Shown: positions 18,239-28,287 of the stretch, one piece after another
Numbering within the stretch: the first letter of the stretch is position 1
How the letters are laid out: every line of letters begins with the position of its first letter
Translations under genes and position numbers: made by a program
The notes under the pieces: model-generated
The model's database searches: none
Seen by the model: the letters and a program-made list of their open reading frames with translations, nothing else
Told to the model about the DNA's origin: nothing
Origin: Paenibacillaceae bacterium
GTDB taxonomy: Bacteria > Bacillota > Bacilli > Paenibacillales > CANHGK01
Direction: 5' to 3'
Length of the DNA: 64,000 nucleotides
NCBI GenBank assembly: GCA_947460235.1
Contig: CANHGK010000001.1
Span: forward strand, 161,326-225,325

Positions 18239-18267
18239 ACTATAGTAGAATGCGCAAATATGGTCAA
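18239..18267 (-). promoter_or_regulatory. Sigma-A promoter of glcK-rapZ-yvcK-whiA-crh
   Basis: On the minus strand TTGACC, 17-base spacer, TATAGT. It lies between the trxB terminator and glcK. Confidence 0.75.
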
Positions 18268-18274
18268 TTAAAAT

Positions 18275-18312
18275 ACAAAAACTGCCCCTTCTAAGGCGAA
18301 AGGGCAGTTACT
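18275..18312 (-). terminator. Terminator after trxB
   Basis: AACTGCCCTTTC and GAAGGGGCAGTT form a hairpin followed by TTTTTG on the minus strand, separating trxB from the glcK promoter. Confidence 0.88.
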
Positions 18313-18322
18313 TTTTTCCAAA

Positions 18323-19252
18323 TTAGTGAATTCCATTCGATTCTAGGAAGCGTTCGGCGTCCAAAGCTGCCATACAACCTGATCCTGCCGCTGTAATCGC
18401 TTGACGATAACGGTGATCTTGAACGTCTCCGCACGCAAAAACTCCCGGAATTGACGTTTCGCTCGTACCTGGTTTCACGATGAGGTATCCGGTTTCGTCG
18501 GTTTCCAATTGACCATTCAAGAAAGAAGTGTTCGGATTGTGACCAATTGCAACGAAAATCCCGTCAGTTTTAATGACTTCTTCCTGACCGGTTGTGTTGT
18601 TCATGACTTTCAGGCCAGTAACACCCATACCCGTTGCTTCTACTTCAAGTGGTGTGCAGTTGAGTGACCACGTGATTTTTTCATTTGCACGTGCGCGGTC
18701 TTGCATAATCTTGGAGGCGCGCATATCGTTACGACGATGGACCAAGCGCACTTCGCTAGCAAATTTCGTCAAGAAGTTTGCTTCTTCCATCGCTGAATCC
18801 CCACCGCCAACGACAATGATTTTTTTTCCGCGGAAGAAAAATCCATCGCACGTCGCACACGTACTTACGCCTTTACCTACATTTTCTTTTTCGCCCGGAA
18901 TGCCGATCCACTTTGCGGATGCGCCTGTCGAAATGATTAATGTTTTGGTGAGCACTTCACCAATGCCATCCACTTGCAACTTGATTGGTTGGCTATTCAA
19001 ATCGACACTCGTTACCCAACCACGTTTGAACTCCGCGCCAAAACGAGTCGCTTGTTTGCGCATATTATCCATTAATTCTGGCCCCATAATTCCTTCTGGG
19101 AAACCAGGGAAATTCTCTACTTCTGTCGTTAATGTCAATTGACCGCCCGGTTCTGGCCCCTCAATCACTACAGGATTCAAATTGGCACGTGCCAAGTAAA
19201 TCGCTGCTGTTAATCCTGCTGGTCCTGTTCCTAAAACAACTACGTTATGCAT
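18323..19252 (-). CDS. trxB: Thioredoxin-disulfide reductase
   Basis: 309 aa FAD/NADPH flavoenzyme that reduces thioredoxin. FAD-binding GTGPAGLTAA at the N-terminus, redox pair Cys132/Cys135 in CATCDG, NADPH-binding GGGDSAMEEA, and C-terminal FAD motif GVFACGDVQDHRYRQA. Follows the TPR gene by 34 bases and is probably co-transcribed with it, as trxB follows yvcD in B. subtilis. Confidence 0.97.
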   Translation of the reverse strand: MHNVVVLGTGPAGLTAAIYLARANLNPVVIEGPEPGGQLTLTTEVENFPGFPEGIMGPELMDNMRKQATRFGAEFKRGWVTSVDLNSQPIKLQVDGIGEVLTKTLIISTGASAKWIGIPGEKENVGKGVSTCATCDGFFFRGKKIIVVGGGDSAMEEANFLTKFASEVRLVHRRNDMRASKIMQDRARANEKITWSLNCTPLEVEATGMGVTGLKVMNNTTGQEEVIKTDGIFVAIGHNPNTSFLNGQLETDETGYLIVKPGTSETSIPGVFACGDVQDHRYRQAITAAGSGCMAALDAERFLESNGIH

Positions 19253-19286
19253 GTTCGTCCTCCCAAATCGTATCTGTATCGTTCAT

Positions 19287-21002
19287 TTATTTATTCGCGC
19301 CGGGTTCTGTTAAGTCGCACGCGGATTGAATGACTTTCACATATCTACGAATTGTCCCCGTGGACACATCATATCTCGAAGCCAATTCTTCATATGTGAC
19401 AGACCGGCCGTGAATTTTATAGTTTACATATTCAAGCGCCGCCGCCCATCCGCCAAGTTTATAAAAGCGCGGAATATTAGGATATTCTTTACTTAAATAT
19501 TCAAACCAGATTAACTGGATTTCATGCAATTCCAGCGCGCTAAATGAATCGCGCATTTGTTTGATTGCCATCTCCAAAATATCTTGCCAGGTCGGATCTT
19601 CCAATCCTTTTTTTGATTCGGGCAAGACGGTATGAATCGTTGTTAATTTTCCTCGCAAAAAAAGTTGGAATGGTTCCGCCGCTCCAATTGACTGAAGCAC
19701 GAACAACGCCACTTTCTTCAAATCATCGTTTTCTTCCGTCCGCAGCATAAATTCGCGTAACGCCGCTTCCACTTCGTGGTCACCAATTAAGCGAAATGCT
19801 TGCAAAACTTGCAACTTCGTTTGTAGGTCTCCATAACGAAGTGCCCAGAAAAACGAAGATCGTACGAGCGGATCCTTGCGAAGTCGATCCGGAAAATTCT
19901 GCTCGGTAATATCATTCAATCGGAATTGCTCTTCGAAGGGCAAATGATAATGATAGCTTACTGCAACTTTCGAGCGTGATTCACGATATCTCACCAAAAC
20001 ATTCAAATAATATTCTGCAACGCCGGACGTGGGGTCCATTTCGCGAACGACTTCCCACATTTTGGCCGCCTCATCAAGTCGTCCTGTATGAAATGCAGCC
20101 ACCGCCGTGTAATGGTACAAACTTGCATCATCCATCAATTCGCCGCGCTTTTGGATGCGCCGAAAGAGTTGATATGCTGTGTCGTGGTCGCCCAAGATCC
20201 CCATGGTCGTCGCCAACTTGAACGCATGATCTGGTTGAACCGGCATCATTTTGCGAAGTCCGTCCATCCATTCATTCAGCGATTGCTGTTGCCCAAAATG
20301 CTGCATAAAAATTGCAAAATTACACATTCCATGCACGTTGTGCGGATCGCGTTCGAGCAAGTCTTGCACCATTTGCATCGCGCGTTCGAACTGTCCCACA
20401 TAATAATACGCGAGCGCCAAATTATTTCGAGCCGGCATAAAATCCGGTTGTGTTTCAATCAATTTTTCTAGTGCTTCAATGGCCTCGCTGAACTTGCCTT
20501 CTTCTAGCAAAGTGCGCGCTCGGTCATGTTCAACATATCCGCTATGCTTGCGCAGTTCGCTAAGTGCGGTCGGACGATCAAGTTCATAACAAATCCAATC
20601 GATCAATTCTTCAACATCTTCATCAAGCGGACCGGACGGGCGCATCGTCATAAAATCAATCAACCGCAGTTCGGCCATCTCAAATTCTTCCGAATTCGCG
20701 TGATTGTTCGCCATATAGAAATAACATTCCACAAGTTCGCGGTCTACTTCGGAAACGACATATTGAAGTAATGCCGTGGACTCACTATAACGTCCAAGTT
20801 CGGCAAGTACGCCAGCGAGATTGCACCAGTGACTAGGATTAAACGGATCTAATTCTGCAGCGCGCCGAAAATACTTCTCAGCTTTCACATAATGAAGGCG
20901 CTCCAGCGATTTCATCGCCTTTTCATGAAAAAGGGCTGCATCAAATGGAATCATAACATTCGATTTTCGGGAAGCAAGCCTTAAAATCGGGCGTTCATTC
21001 AT
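19287..21002 (-). CDS. Tetratricopeptide-repeat protein with C-terminal HTH (YvcD-like)
   Basis: 571 aa, soluble, no signal peptide. Multiple TPR units cover roughly residues 25-330 (for example YFRRAAELDPFNPSHWCNLA and ARNNLALAYYYVGQFERA). The last ~50 residues look like a helix-turn-helix (VTYEELASRYDVSTGTIRRYV). The start is the ATG with AAGGAGG 8 bases before; a GTG nine bases upstream overlaps that site. It probably mediates protein-protein contacts; a regulatory role is possible but unknown. Precedes trxB in the same transcript. Confidence 0.88.
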   Translation of the reverse strand: MNERPILRLASRKSNVMIPFDAALFHEKAMKSLERLHYVKAEKYFRRAAELDPFNPSHWCNLAGVLAELGRYSESTALLQYVVSEVDRELVECYFYMANNHANSEEFEMAELRLIDFMTMRPSGPLDEDVEELIDWICYELDRPTALSELRKHSGYVEHDRARTLLEEGKFSEAIEALEKLIETQPDFMPARNNLALAYYYVGQFERAMQMVQDLLERDPHNVHGMCNFAIFMQHFGQQQSLNEWMDGLRKMMPVQPDHAFKLATTMGILGDHDTAYQLFRRIQKRGELMDDASLYHYTAVAAFHTGRLDEAAKMWEVVREMDPTSGVAEYYLNVLVRYRESRSKVAVSYHYHLPFEEQFRLNDITEQNFPDRLRKDPLVRSSFFWALRYGDLQTKLQVLQAFRLIGDHEVEAALREFMLRTEENDDLKKVALFVLQSIGAAEPFQLFLRGKLTTIHTVLPESKKGLEDPTWQDILEMAIKQMRDSFSALELHEIQLIWFEYLSKEYPNIPRFYKLGGWAAALEYVNYKIHGRSVTYEELASRYDVSTGTIRRYVKVIQSACDLTEPGANK

Positions 21003-21049
21003 CGCGGGCACCTCCTTAATTAGACCGAATTAGAACTATATTTATTTTT

Positions 21050-21058
21050 AGTATAGCA
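21050..21058 (-). promoter_or_regulatory. Extended -10 promoter of the TPR-trxB unit
   Basis: On the minus strand TGC-TATACT, an extended -10 element, with no good -35 box. It lies about 45 bases before the TPR gene start. Confidence 0.5.
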
Positions 21059-21112
21059 CACGCACGATTTAATAAGTGTGAATTATCGATCACTTTGTGC
21101 TAATAATTCAGA

Positions 21113-22063
21113 CTACACACCACCGTATTTGAAGAGCGTGCTGATCGATCCGCCCTCTTCGATAATGCGGATTGCATCCGCTAATAATGGAGCCATCGAA
21201 ATCGTTTTGAACGTGAGCGGAACATCTTGAGGCAATGCAATCGTGTCGGTAATGATGACTTCTTTGATTGATGGATGACTCAATTTTTGAATGGCTTCAC
21301 CGGAGAACAGCGGATGCGTCGCACAGATGATCACGTCTTCCGCGCCGCGTTCTTTTAAACTTTCCACAACATTGACAATTGTTGTTCCCGTATCGATCAA
21401 ATCTTCGATAATGATTGGCGTTTGACCGCGTACATCACCGATGACGTGGGTAATGACGGATTCGTTGTGTTTCGGACGTTTCTTAATCATAATCGCGAAT
21501 GGCGAGTCGAGAATATTCGCCAATTTTTCTGCCGTAGACGCTCGTCCTGCATCTGGAGATACGACGACCGGATTTTTGATGTTTTTTGCTTTTAAATGAT
21601 CGCTAATCAAGTCTAATGCCGTTAAATGATCGACAGGAATATTGAAGAATCCTTGAATTGCCGCAGCATGTAAGTCAATCGTAATCAATCGATTCGCGCC
21701 TGCAGTGGTCATCACATCTGCAACCAATCGCGCGGTAATCGGTTCGCGCGGAGCCGCTTTGCGCTCTTGGCGCGCATACCCATAGTATGGCACAACCAGG
21801 TTTACGGTACGCGCAGATGCACGGCGTGCCGCGTCAATCATCACAAGCAATTCAACGAAATGATCGTTAATCGGATGTGAAAATGCCTGAACGATAAACA
21901 CATCACAGTTCCGTATCGGCTCTTCATAGTGCACATATACTTCGCCGGATTTGAAGCGAGATATTTTAATTTTACCTAATTCTAGATTGAGTTCTTCACA
22001 AATTTTTTCAGCCAACGCTGGGTTTGATGACCCCGAGAAAATCTTGATTTTACTTGCGTTCAT
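21113..22063 (-). CDS. prs: Ribose-phosphate pyrophosphokinase
   Basis: 316 aa. Makes PRPP from ribose 5-phosphate and ATP. The PRPP loop VVSPDAGRASTAEKLA and the ATP-binding RQERKAAPREPI are present, as is IIEDLIDTGTTI, the phosphoribosyl-binding motif. The start codon overlaps the stop codon of hisJ (TAATG), making it the last gene of the histidine operon, so PRPP supply is tied to histidine synthesis. In many bacilli prs is instead beside glmU; a second copy may exist elsewhere. Confidence 0.95.
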   Translation of the reverse strand: MNASKIKIFSGSSNPALAEKICEELNLELGKIKISRFKSGEVYVHYEEPIRNCDVFIVQAFSHPINDHFVELLVMIDAARRASARTVNLVVPYYGYARQERKAAPREPITARLVADVMTTAGANRLITIDLHAAAIQGFFNIPVDHLTALDLISDHLKAKNIKNPVVVSPDAGRASTAEKLANILDSPFAIMIKKRPKHNESVITHVIGDVRGQTPIIIEDLIDTGTTIVNVVESLKERGAEDVIICATHPLFSGEAIQKLSHPSIKEVIITDTIALPQDVPLTFKTISMAPLLADAIRIIEEGGSISTLFKYGGV

Positions 22064-22878
22064 TACAATTCCTCCCCAATCGGTATCATCACACGCTTAC
22101 GCTTATCAAAGGTAGCGAGTTGTGTGTAACCCGTTTTGTGCAATACTGCGTATGCTTTTTCTAAATGTTGACTCAAAAAGTCTGGGCGATGCGCGTCGGA
22201 TCCGACCGTAACTGGAATGCCGAGTTCAAATGCTTTTTTGACCATCCGCTCAGATGGAAATAATTCTTCGCAGGGCATGCGATAACCCGATGCATTTAAT
22301 TCGATGGCCATATTACTGTCACGTATAACTTGAAGTGTTTGATCTTCAAGATGCGTCACATCACAGTCTGGACGTCGTTTAAATCGCTTGATCACATCGA
22401 TGTGGCCAAGATAATCATACAATCCACTGCGCGCCGCCTGTTGCACTGCCGCGTAATATTGTTCATATACAGAATATACATCTTTTCCATCCCAACCTGC
22501 CAGTTGGCGAGCGTCGCTAATGTCCCATCTCCCAAGAAAATGTACCGATCCGATCACATAATCCCACGGATATCCCGTCGTAATCTTCTCAATTGTTTCC
22601 TCATAACCCTCGATGTAGTCGCCCTCGAGTCCAACACGAATGTCGATCTGAGATTTGTATTTTTCTTTTAGTTCAAAGCATTCACTCACATACCGCGGCA
22701 ACTCGTCCATCGGCATCGCCATCTCCGGCAAATAGGTTGCTGGATCCACATGTATGAGTGGCATATGGTCAGACAATCCCAATTGTGATAACCCAATTTC
22801 AATTCCGCGTAGCACATACTCTTCGAGACTACCAATCGCATGGCCACAGCGTACATGGTGTGTATGATAATCAATCAT
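22063..22878 (-). CDS. hisJ: Histidinol-phosphatase, PHP family
   Basis: 271 aa. Hydrolyses L-histidinol phosphate. Metal-binding PHP motifs: DYHTHHVRCGHA at the N-terminus, LSDHMPL, VIGSVHFLG, DYLGHIDVIKR and GSDAHRPD. It belongs to the operon, replacing the phosphatase half of bifunctional HisB found in enterobacteria. Directly follows hisI with a two-base gap. Confidence 0.93.
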   Translation of the reverse strand: MIDYHTHHVRCGHAIGSLEEYVLRGIEIGLSQLGLSDHMPLIHVDPATYLPEMAMPMDELPRYVSECFELKEKYKSQIDIRVGLEGDYIEGYEETIEKITTGYPWDYVIGSVHFLGRWDISDARQLAGWDGKDVYSVYEQYYAAVQQAARSGLYDYLGHIDVIKRFKRRPDCDVTHLEDQTLQVIRDSNMAIELNASGYRMPCEELFPSERMVKKAFELGIPVTVGSDAHRPDFLSQHLEKAYAVLHKTGYTQLATFDKRKRVMIPIGEEL

Positions 22879-22880
22879 GG

Positions 22881-23561
22881 TTACGCTTCTTTCGGCGCTT
22901 TTGGCACGTGACGGCGAGTCAATTCTGCCATGATGTCGTCAAGCGGAAGTTTTTGTTCACGCAATAAAACAAGCAAATGGAAAATTAAATCGCTCGCTTC
23001 ATAGCGCAATTCTTCGTGACTCGCATTTTTTGCTGCGATGATCACTTCGCCTGCTTCTTCGCCGATTTTTTTCAAAATTTTATCGACGCCTTTTTCGAAC
23101 AAATACGTTGTATAGGCGCCTTCCGGACGCTCGGCATCGCGCTGTGCGATCGTGCGTTCGAGTGTGTTCAATATTTCGAAACGATTCGCAGTCTCTGTTG
23201 TTTCCGATCCGCCATCGCTGCCTTGAACCGCAATTGGATGCGTGAAGCAGGAGTACGTACCCGTGTGACACGCTGGTCCAACTTGGTTTACTTGCACCAA
23301 AAGCGTATCACCATCACAGTCGTAGCTCATTGACGTTACTTTTTGCGTGTGACCAGATGTAGCACCTTTGTTCCAAAGTTCTCCGCGTGAACGGCTCCAA
23401 AACCAAGTACTCCCCGATTCCATCGTTTTGAGCAACGATTCTTCGTTCATATAGGCCATCATTAACACTTCTTTGCTTTGCGAATCTTGAACGATCGCTG
23501 GCACAAGTCCTTGCGCGTCCCATTTAATGCGACTCGCAATAGTTGCTGTTTCCATAGTCAT
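22881..23561 (-). CDS. hisI: Bifunctional phosphoribosyl-AMP cyclohydrolase/phosphoribosyl-ATP pyrophosphatase
   Basis: 226 aa HisIE fusion, second and third steps of histidine synthesis. The N-terminal cyclohydrolase (1-115) shows [23 protein letters not shown] and the DCDGDTLL metal site. The C-terminal pyrophosphatase (~125-226) shows [13 protein letters not shown] and [12 protein letters not shown]. Starts within the stop codon of hisF (ATGA overlap). Confidence 0.96.
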   Translation of the reverse strand: MTMETATIASRIKWDAQGLVPAIVQDSQSKEVLMMAYMNEESLLKTMESGSTWFWSRSRGELWNKGATSGHTQKVTSMSYDCDGDTLLVQVNQVGPACHTGTYSCFTHPIAVQGSDGGSETTETANRFEILNTLERTIAQRDAERPEGAYTTYLFEKGVDKILKKIGEEAGEVIIAAKNASHEELRYEASDLIFHLLVLLREQKLPLDDIMAELTRRHVPKAPKEA

Positions 23562-24316
23562 CGAATCGGAACTCCTTTCGCCCGCGCATCCGCCTTCACT
23601 TCGGCGATGCTAATTTCTTTATAGTGGAAAATGGTCGCGGCAAGTCCAGCGTCAGCGCCAGCTTGCGTAAACACATCTGCAAAATGCTCTTTTTTGCCCG
23701 CGCCGCCGCTTGCGATCACCGGTATTCCAGTAACCTTACTCACTGCCGCAGTCATCGCAATGTCGAATCCATCTTTTGTGCCATCCGCGTCCATGCTCGT
23801 CAAAAGCAATTCGCCGGCACCCAATCGCTCAACTTCTTGTGCCCATTGAACGACGTGAATACCAGTAGGTGTTCGGCCCCCATGAGTATAAACTTCCCAA
23901 TCATTCCACTGTGCATTCCATCTTCCATCGATTGCAACGACGATACACTGCGCGCCGAACCATCTTGATCCGTCCGCAACCAATTGCGGATTCACAACTG
24001 CTGCCGTATTGATCCCGATTTTATCAGCGCCCGCACGCAGCATGCGTTTCATATCTTCAACCGTTCGAATCCCGCCACCAACCGTAAACGGAATCGAAAT
24101 TTCGCCGGCCGTTTTGCGTACCACATCGACCATTGTTTCGCGTCCTTCATGTGACGCGGAAATATCAAGGAATACTAATTCGTCAGCGCCTTCACGATCA
24201 TAAATTTCTGCGAGTTCAACCGGATCTCCGGCATCTCTCAAATTCACGAAATTCACGCCTTTGACGACGCGACCGTCTTTTACGTCCAAACAAGGAATAA
24301 TTCGTTTTGCTAACAT
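23558..24316 (-). CDS. hisF: Imidazole glycerol phosphate synthase, cyclase subunit
   Basis: 252 aa TIM barrel. Catalytic aspartates are in [16 protein letters not shown] and [13 protein letters not shown]; phosphate-binding [11 protein letters not shown] and ASGGAGK are present. It works as a heterodimer with HisH, converting PRFAR to imidazole glycerol phosphate and AICAR. It is fused by overlap to hisI downstream. Confidence 0.97.
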   Translation of the reverse strand: MLAKRIIPCLDVKDGRVVKGVNFVNLRDAGDPVELAEIYDREGADELVFLDISASHEGRETMVDVVRKTAGEISIPFTVGGGIRTVEDMKRMLRAGADKIGINTAAVVNPQLVADGSRWFGAQCIVVAIDGRWNAQWNDWEVYTHGGRTPTGIHVVQWAQEVERLGAGELLLTSMDADGTKDGFDIAMTAAVSKVTGIPVIASGGAGKKEHFADVFTQAGADAGLAATIFHYKEISIAEVKADARAKGVPIR

Positions 24317-24354
24317 GTAGTTCTCCTTATCGGCAAATATAGCTTCGCCAGCTA

Positions 24355-25098
24355 CTACTTCAATTGATCGTCAATTGCATCAAGCGCATCTTCCAAATCG
24401 ACACGACCTAGATACAACGCTTTGCCCACAATTGCGCCGCTGACTCCATCGTTACGATGCTTAGATAAGGCGAGCAAATCGTCGATGCTGCTGACACCTC
24501 CGCTTGCGATCACAGAACGTTTACATGCTTTTGCCATCGCGACAATCGCCTCGACGTTCGGACCTTTCATCATGCCATCACGTGAAATGTCCGTGAAAAT
24601 AAATGTACTGACGCCTTCGCTCGCCAATTTTACTGCAAGCTCTTCGGCTTTCACTTCGGATGTCTCTAACCAACCGCGCGTTGCCACCATCCCATTTCGC
24701 GCATCGATGCCCACCGCGACTTGATCCGCATAACGATCCAATATTGCACGAAGCACATCGGGCTGTTCAATCGCAGCGGTTCCGATAATTACTCGGGAAA
24801 CGCCTGCGTCAATGAGCGCGTCCGCATCGTCGACGGTACGAATACCGCCGCCAACTTGAACTGGCATATTGGTTTTGCGCGTAATTTGTTTAATCACATC
24901 AAGGTTAAATGGCTTACCGATTTTTGCGCCGTCCAAGTCAACCACGTGCAACCACTCTGCACGTTGGTCACGCCATGCTTTGGCAACTTCTACTGGGTTC
25001 ATGCTGAAAACCGTTTCTTGATTATAATCGCCTTGTTGCAATCGAACGACTTGTCCGCCGCGCAAATCGATTGCCGGATATACAGTAAAGCGTGACAT
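24355..25098 (-). CDS. hisA: ProFAR isomerase
   Basis: 247 aa TIM barrel homologous to HisF. Catalytic Asp is in [14 protein letters not shown] and the second aspartate in [12 protein letters not shown]; the phosphate loop reads [11 protein letters not shown]. Converts ProFAR to PRFAR. Sits between hisH and hisF in operon order. Confidence 0.97.
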   Translation of the reverse strand: MSRFTVYPAIDLRGGQVVRLQQGDYNQETVFSMNPVEVAKAWRDQRAEWLHVVDLDGAKIGKPFNLDVIKQITRKTNMPVQVGGGIRTVDDADALIDAGVSRVIIGTAAIEQPDVLRAILDRYADQVAVGIDARNGMVATRGWLETSEVKAEELAVKLASEGVSTFIFTDISRDGMMKGPNVEAIVAMAKACKRSVIASGGVSSIDDLLALSKHRNDGVSGAIVGKALYLGRVDLEDALDAIDDQLK

Positions 25099-25119
25099 GG
25101 TTCCGCCTCGTTTCTATCT

Positions 25120-25752
25120 TTAAAATTTTATTTCTGCGCTTAATGCGACAAAACGTTCCAATAATTGTTTTCCTAGATCGCCGCTTTTTTCGGGATGAAA
25201 TTGCATCCCGTACACAGTGCCGCGGCCAATCATCGCGGTTACCGGATGTCCATAATCACAGGTTGCGAGCACATCGGTTTGTTCAGTTGCAACAAAGTGG
25301 TAGGAGTGTACAAAATACACATGCCCTTCCTCGATGCCTTGAACTAACGGTTGCTGCGGATCCGCCCACACGAGCTCATTCCAGCCCATATGCGGAATTT
25401 TCAACTCATGTGTGAACCGGACCACTTTTCCTGGAATAATCCCAAGTCCAGCGTGATCGCCTTCCTCTGGCGTTGCATGCTCTTCGGAGGTATCTCCTAA
25501 AAGCTGCATCCCGAGGCAAATGCCGAGAAACGGTTTGCCGGAATTCGCCGCCGCCTTCAGCGGTTCAATCCATCCTTGCTCACGCAAATTGTTCATCGCA
25601 TCGCCAAATGCACCAACGCCTGGTAACACAATTGCTGTCGCTTGCGCTAACAACGTAGGGTCGTCACTGACAACCGGTTCGGCGCCAATTTTTTTCAACG
25701 CCTGTGTCACACTATGCAAATTGCCCATTCCATAATCTACAACAACGATCAT
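25120..25752 (-). CDS. hisH: Imidazole glycerol phosphate synthase, glutaminase subunit
   Basis: 210 aa class I amidotransferase. Nucleophile Cys in FLGICLGMQLL, and the His/Glu pair in MQFHPEKSG. Supplies ammonia to HisF. Its ATG directly abuts the end of hisB. Confidence 0.96.
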   Translation of the reverse strand: MIVVVDYGMGNLHSVTQALKKIGAEPVVSDDPTLLAQATAIVLPGVGAFGDAMNNLREQGWIEPLKAAANSGKPFLGICLGMQLLGDTSEEHATPEEGDHAGLGIIPGKVVRFTHELKIPHMGWNELVWADPQQPLVQGIEEGHVYFVHSYHFVATEQTDVLATCDYGHPVTAMIGRGTVYGMQFHPEKSGDLGKQLLERFVALSAEIKF

Positions 25753-26352
25753 TTACAGCACTCCCTTGGTGGACGGCACACCCTCCACGCGAGGATCAAT
25801 CAAAGTCGCTTCATCGAGCGCACGACCAAACGCTTTGAACACCGCTTCGATCATATGGTGCGTGTTGCGTCCATAATGAACGATGACGTGCAATGTTACA
25901 CGTGCTTCAAGCGCGAATTTCCAAAGAAACTCATGCACGAGCTCAACGTTAAAATTACCAACGATGTTCGACGGATATTCTGCTCGGTATTCAAGGTGCG
26001 GACGATTGCTAATATCGATAATCACTTGAGCGAGCGCCTCGTCCATTGGTACGAATACACTTGCATAGCGCTTGATGCCTTTTTTGTCGCCGAGCGCTTC
26101 GCGAAGTGCTTGACCGAGCACGATTCCGATGTCTTCGACCGTGTGGTGATCATCAATTTCAATGTCACCATTCGCTTGAAGTTTCAAATCGAACTTGCCG
26201 TGTTTCGTGAAAAGATCAAGCATATGATTTAAAAATGGAACATCGGTTTGCAGATCGGCTTGCCCTGTTCCATCGACGGAAAATTGCAACGCGATGTCTG
26301 TTTCATTCGTCCTACGCGCAATGCGCGCGCTACGAACATTTTGTTCACTCAT
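25753..26352 (-). CDS. hisB: Imidazoleglycerol-phosphate dehydratase
   Basis: 199 aa monofunctional IGPD from the ATG at 26352, which overlaps the hisD stop. Longer in-frame readings upstream would lie inside hisD and are not supported. Metal-binding motifs VPFLNHMLDLFTKHG, IDDHHTVEDIG and ARVTLHVIVHYGRNTHH are intact. No phosphatase domain, consistent with a separate hisJ. Confidence 0.96.
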   Translation of the reverse strand: MSEQNVRSARIARRTNETDIALQFSVDGTGQADLQTDVPFLNHMLDLFTKHGKFDLKLQANGDIEIDDHHTVEDIGIVLGQALREALGDKKGIKRYASVFVPMDEALAQVIIDISNRPHLEYRAEYPSNIVGNFNVELVHEFLWKFALEARVTLHVIVHYGRNTHHMIEAVFKAFGRALDEATLIDPRVEGVPSTKGVL

Positions 26353-27632
26353 TGACCGTTCCCCTCTTTCTCTAGACGCACACGAACCGCTTCTGCGTGA
26401 CCGTGCAATCCCTCGCACTGCGCGAGTGTGATAATTTGTTTGCCATTTTGTAATAGCGCCTCTTTGGAGTACATCAGCACGCTCGTTTTTTTGATAAAAT
26501 CATCGACATTGAGCGACGACGAAAAGCGCGCCGTGCCATTCGTCGGCAAAACATGGTTCGGTCCAGCAAAATAATCGCCCACCGGTTCCGGAGTATATGG
26601 ACCAAGGAATACAGCGCCTGCATGCTTGATTTTGGTTAACGCATTCATCGGGTCTTTCACGAGCAACTCACAATGTTCAGGCGCAACTTGGTTCAATACA
26701 TCAAGCGCCTCATCCAAATCGCGAACAACGACTATTGTCCCGCGATCTCGAATCGCTACTTCTGCAATCGCTTTGCGAGGCATTTTTTCGAGTTGGCGCG
26801 CTACTTCTGCTTGGACTTTTTCTGCGAGTTCACGTGACGGCGTAATTAACGTCACCGGTGATAACACATCGTGCTCCGCTTGCGCCAGCAAATCGACCGC
26901 CGCATAGAGCGGGTCCGCCGATTCGTCGGCAACGATCGCAATATCTGTTGGACCGGCAATCATATCGATCGACACCGTTCCGAACACTTCGCGTTTGGCG
27001 AGGGCTACATAGATATTGCCTGGACCTACGATTTTGTCGACAGCGGGAATGCTTTCTGTTCCATATGCAAGTGCTGCAACCGCCTGAGCGCCGCCGACTT
27101 GATACACTTCGCGGATTCCTACTTCATTTGCTGCGACCAAAATATGCGGATTCATCGACTCCCCATTTTTTCCTGGCGGGGTCACCATTACAATCTTTTC
27201 AACGCCAGCGACTTGCGCCGGAATCGCGTTCATCAACACCGATGACGGATATGATGCTGTGCCACCTGGCACATATAAACCAACTCGTTCGAGCGGACGA
27301 ATCAATTGACCGAGCATCGAGCCATTCGGCTGAAGATCAATCCAAGATTGACGTTTTTGACGTTCATGAAATGAGCGAATGTTTGTCGCTGCCGCGCGAA
27401 TCGCGTCAACGAACTCTACACTTACCTTTTCATACGCCGCTTCAAACTCCTCATCTGGAACGCGTAATCCATCAAGTACGACACCATCAAATCGTTTCGT
27501 AAAATCTCGTACCGCTTCATCGCCGCGAGCGCGTACATCCGCAATCACATCGCGAACCGCTTGCTGTTGTTCGGGCGTTCCGTAATCGACTTCACGCTTC
27601 ATCGACCATTCGCCGACCGATAAAATTTTCAT
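26349..27632 (-). CDS. hisD: Histidinol dehydrogenase
   Basis: 427 aa from the ATG at 27632 (family length about 430); in-frame codons further upstream fall within hisG. Last two oxidation steps from histidinol to histidine. Motifs include VPGGTASYPSSVLMN, VGPGNIYVALAKR, IAGPTDIAIVAD and the catalytic ELLV/GPNHVLPT region. Followed by hisB with a four-base overlap. Confidence 0.96.
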   Translation of the reverse strand: MKILSVGEWSMKREVDYGTPEQQQAVRDVIADVRARGDEAVRDFTKRFDGVVLDGLRVPDEEFEAAYEKVSVEFVDAIRAAATNIRSFHERQKRQSWIDLQPNGSMLGQLIRPLERVGLYVPGGTASYPSSVLMNAIPAQVAGVEKIVMVTPPGKNGESMNPHILVAANEVGIREVYQVGGAQAVAALAYGTESIPAVDKIVGPGNIYVALAKREVFGTVSIDMIAGPTDIAIVADESADPLYAAVDLLAQAEHDVLSPVTLITPSRELAEKVQAEVARQLEKMPRKAIAEVAIRDRGTIVVVRDLDEALDVLNQVAPEHCELLVKDPMNALTKIKHAGAVFLGPYTPEPVGDYFAGPNHVLPTNGTARFSSSLNVDDFIKKTSVLMYSKEALLQNGKQIITLAQCEGLHGHAEAVRVRLEKEGNGQ

Positions 27633-27636
27633 GCCG

Positions 27637-28287
27637 TTACACCCTCTCCGATTGCGCCGATTCATTAATAATATGTTGAAGCTGATCACACAAATGCTGA
27701 ATCGGTTCATTTTTCATGCGATAACTCACACGATTGGCAATCAAACGACTCGTAATATCAAAAATCGTCTCCATTTCGACTAGGCCGTTTTCCCGTATTG
27801 TCGTACCGGTTTCGACCATATCCACAATGCGATCTGCGAGTCCAATTAGCGGTGCCAACTCAATGGAGCCATTCAATTTAATGACTTCCACTTGCTGACC
27901 GCGTTCACGGAAATAGGCGGATGCGACCGCAGGATATTTCGTCGCAACACGAGGATATATCGGCTGTTCCCAATCTGGCATCCCGATCACCGACATGCGG
28001 CAACGCGCAATACCGAGGTCCAGCAATTCGTAAACGTCACGGCCATCTTCCATTAATACGTCTTTTCCGACCACACCGATATCAGCTACGCCATATTCCA
28101 CATAAGTAGGAACATCGACCGGCTTCGCAAGTATAAACTCCATGTTCGCCGTTGGGATGCTGATGACCAATTTGCGACCTTCTTCAAGATCGATTGGAAT
28201 ATCAAATCCCGCCTTGCGGAACATCTGAATCGCTTGTTTATAAATTCGCCCTTTCGGGACGGCTACCTTCAATGTATCTTTGATCAT
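27637..28287 (-). CDS. hisG: ATP phosphoribosyltransferase, short form
   Basis: 216 aa catalytic subunit that condenses ATP with PRPP, first committed step. It is the short HisG lacking the C-terminal regulatory domain, which requires HisZ. Motifs: [24 protein letters not shown] and [14 protein letters not shown] (PRPP-binding loop). Start overlaps the hisZ stop by four bases. Confidence 0.96.
   Translation of the reverse strand: MIKDTLKVAVPKGRIYKQAIQMFRKAGFDIPIDLEEGRKLVISIPTANMEFILAKPVDVPTYVEYGVADIGVVGKDVLMEDGRDVYELLDLGIARCRMSVIGMPDWEQPIYPRVATKYPAVASAYFRERGQQVEVIKLNGSIELAPLIGLADRIVDMVETGTTIRENGLVEMETIFDITSRLIANRVSYRMKNEPIQHLCDQLQHIINESAQSERV

Noticed and set aside
26353..26418. N-terminal extension of hisB
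   Set aside because: These codons lie inside hisD; the ATG with GAGGGG at 26352 and family length favour the shorter form.
26858..27502. 214-codon open frame antisense to hisD
   Set aside because: Composition mirrors codon bias of hisD on the opposite strand; no recognisable domain and no ribosome binding site.
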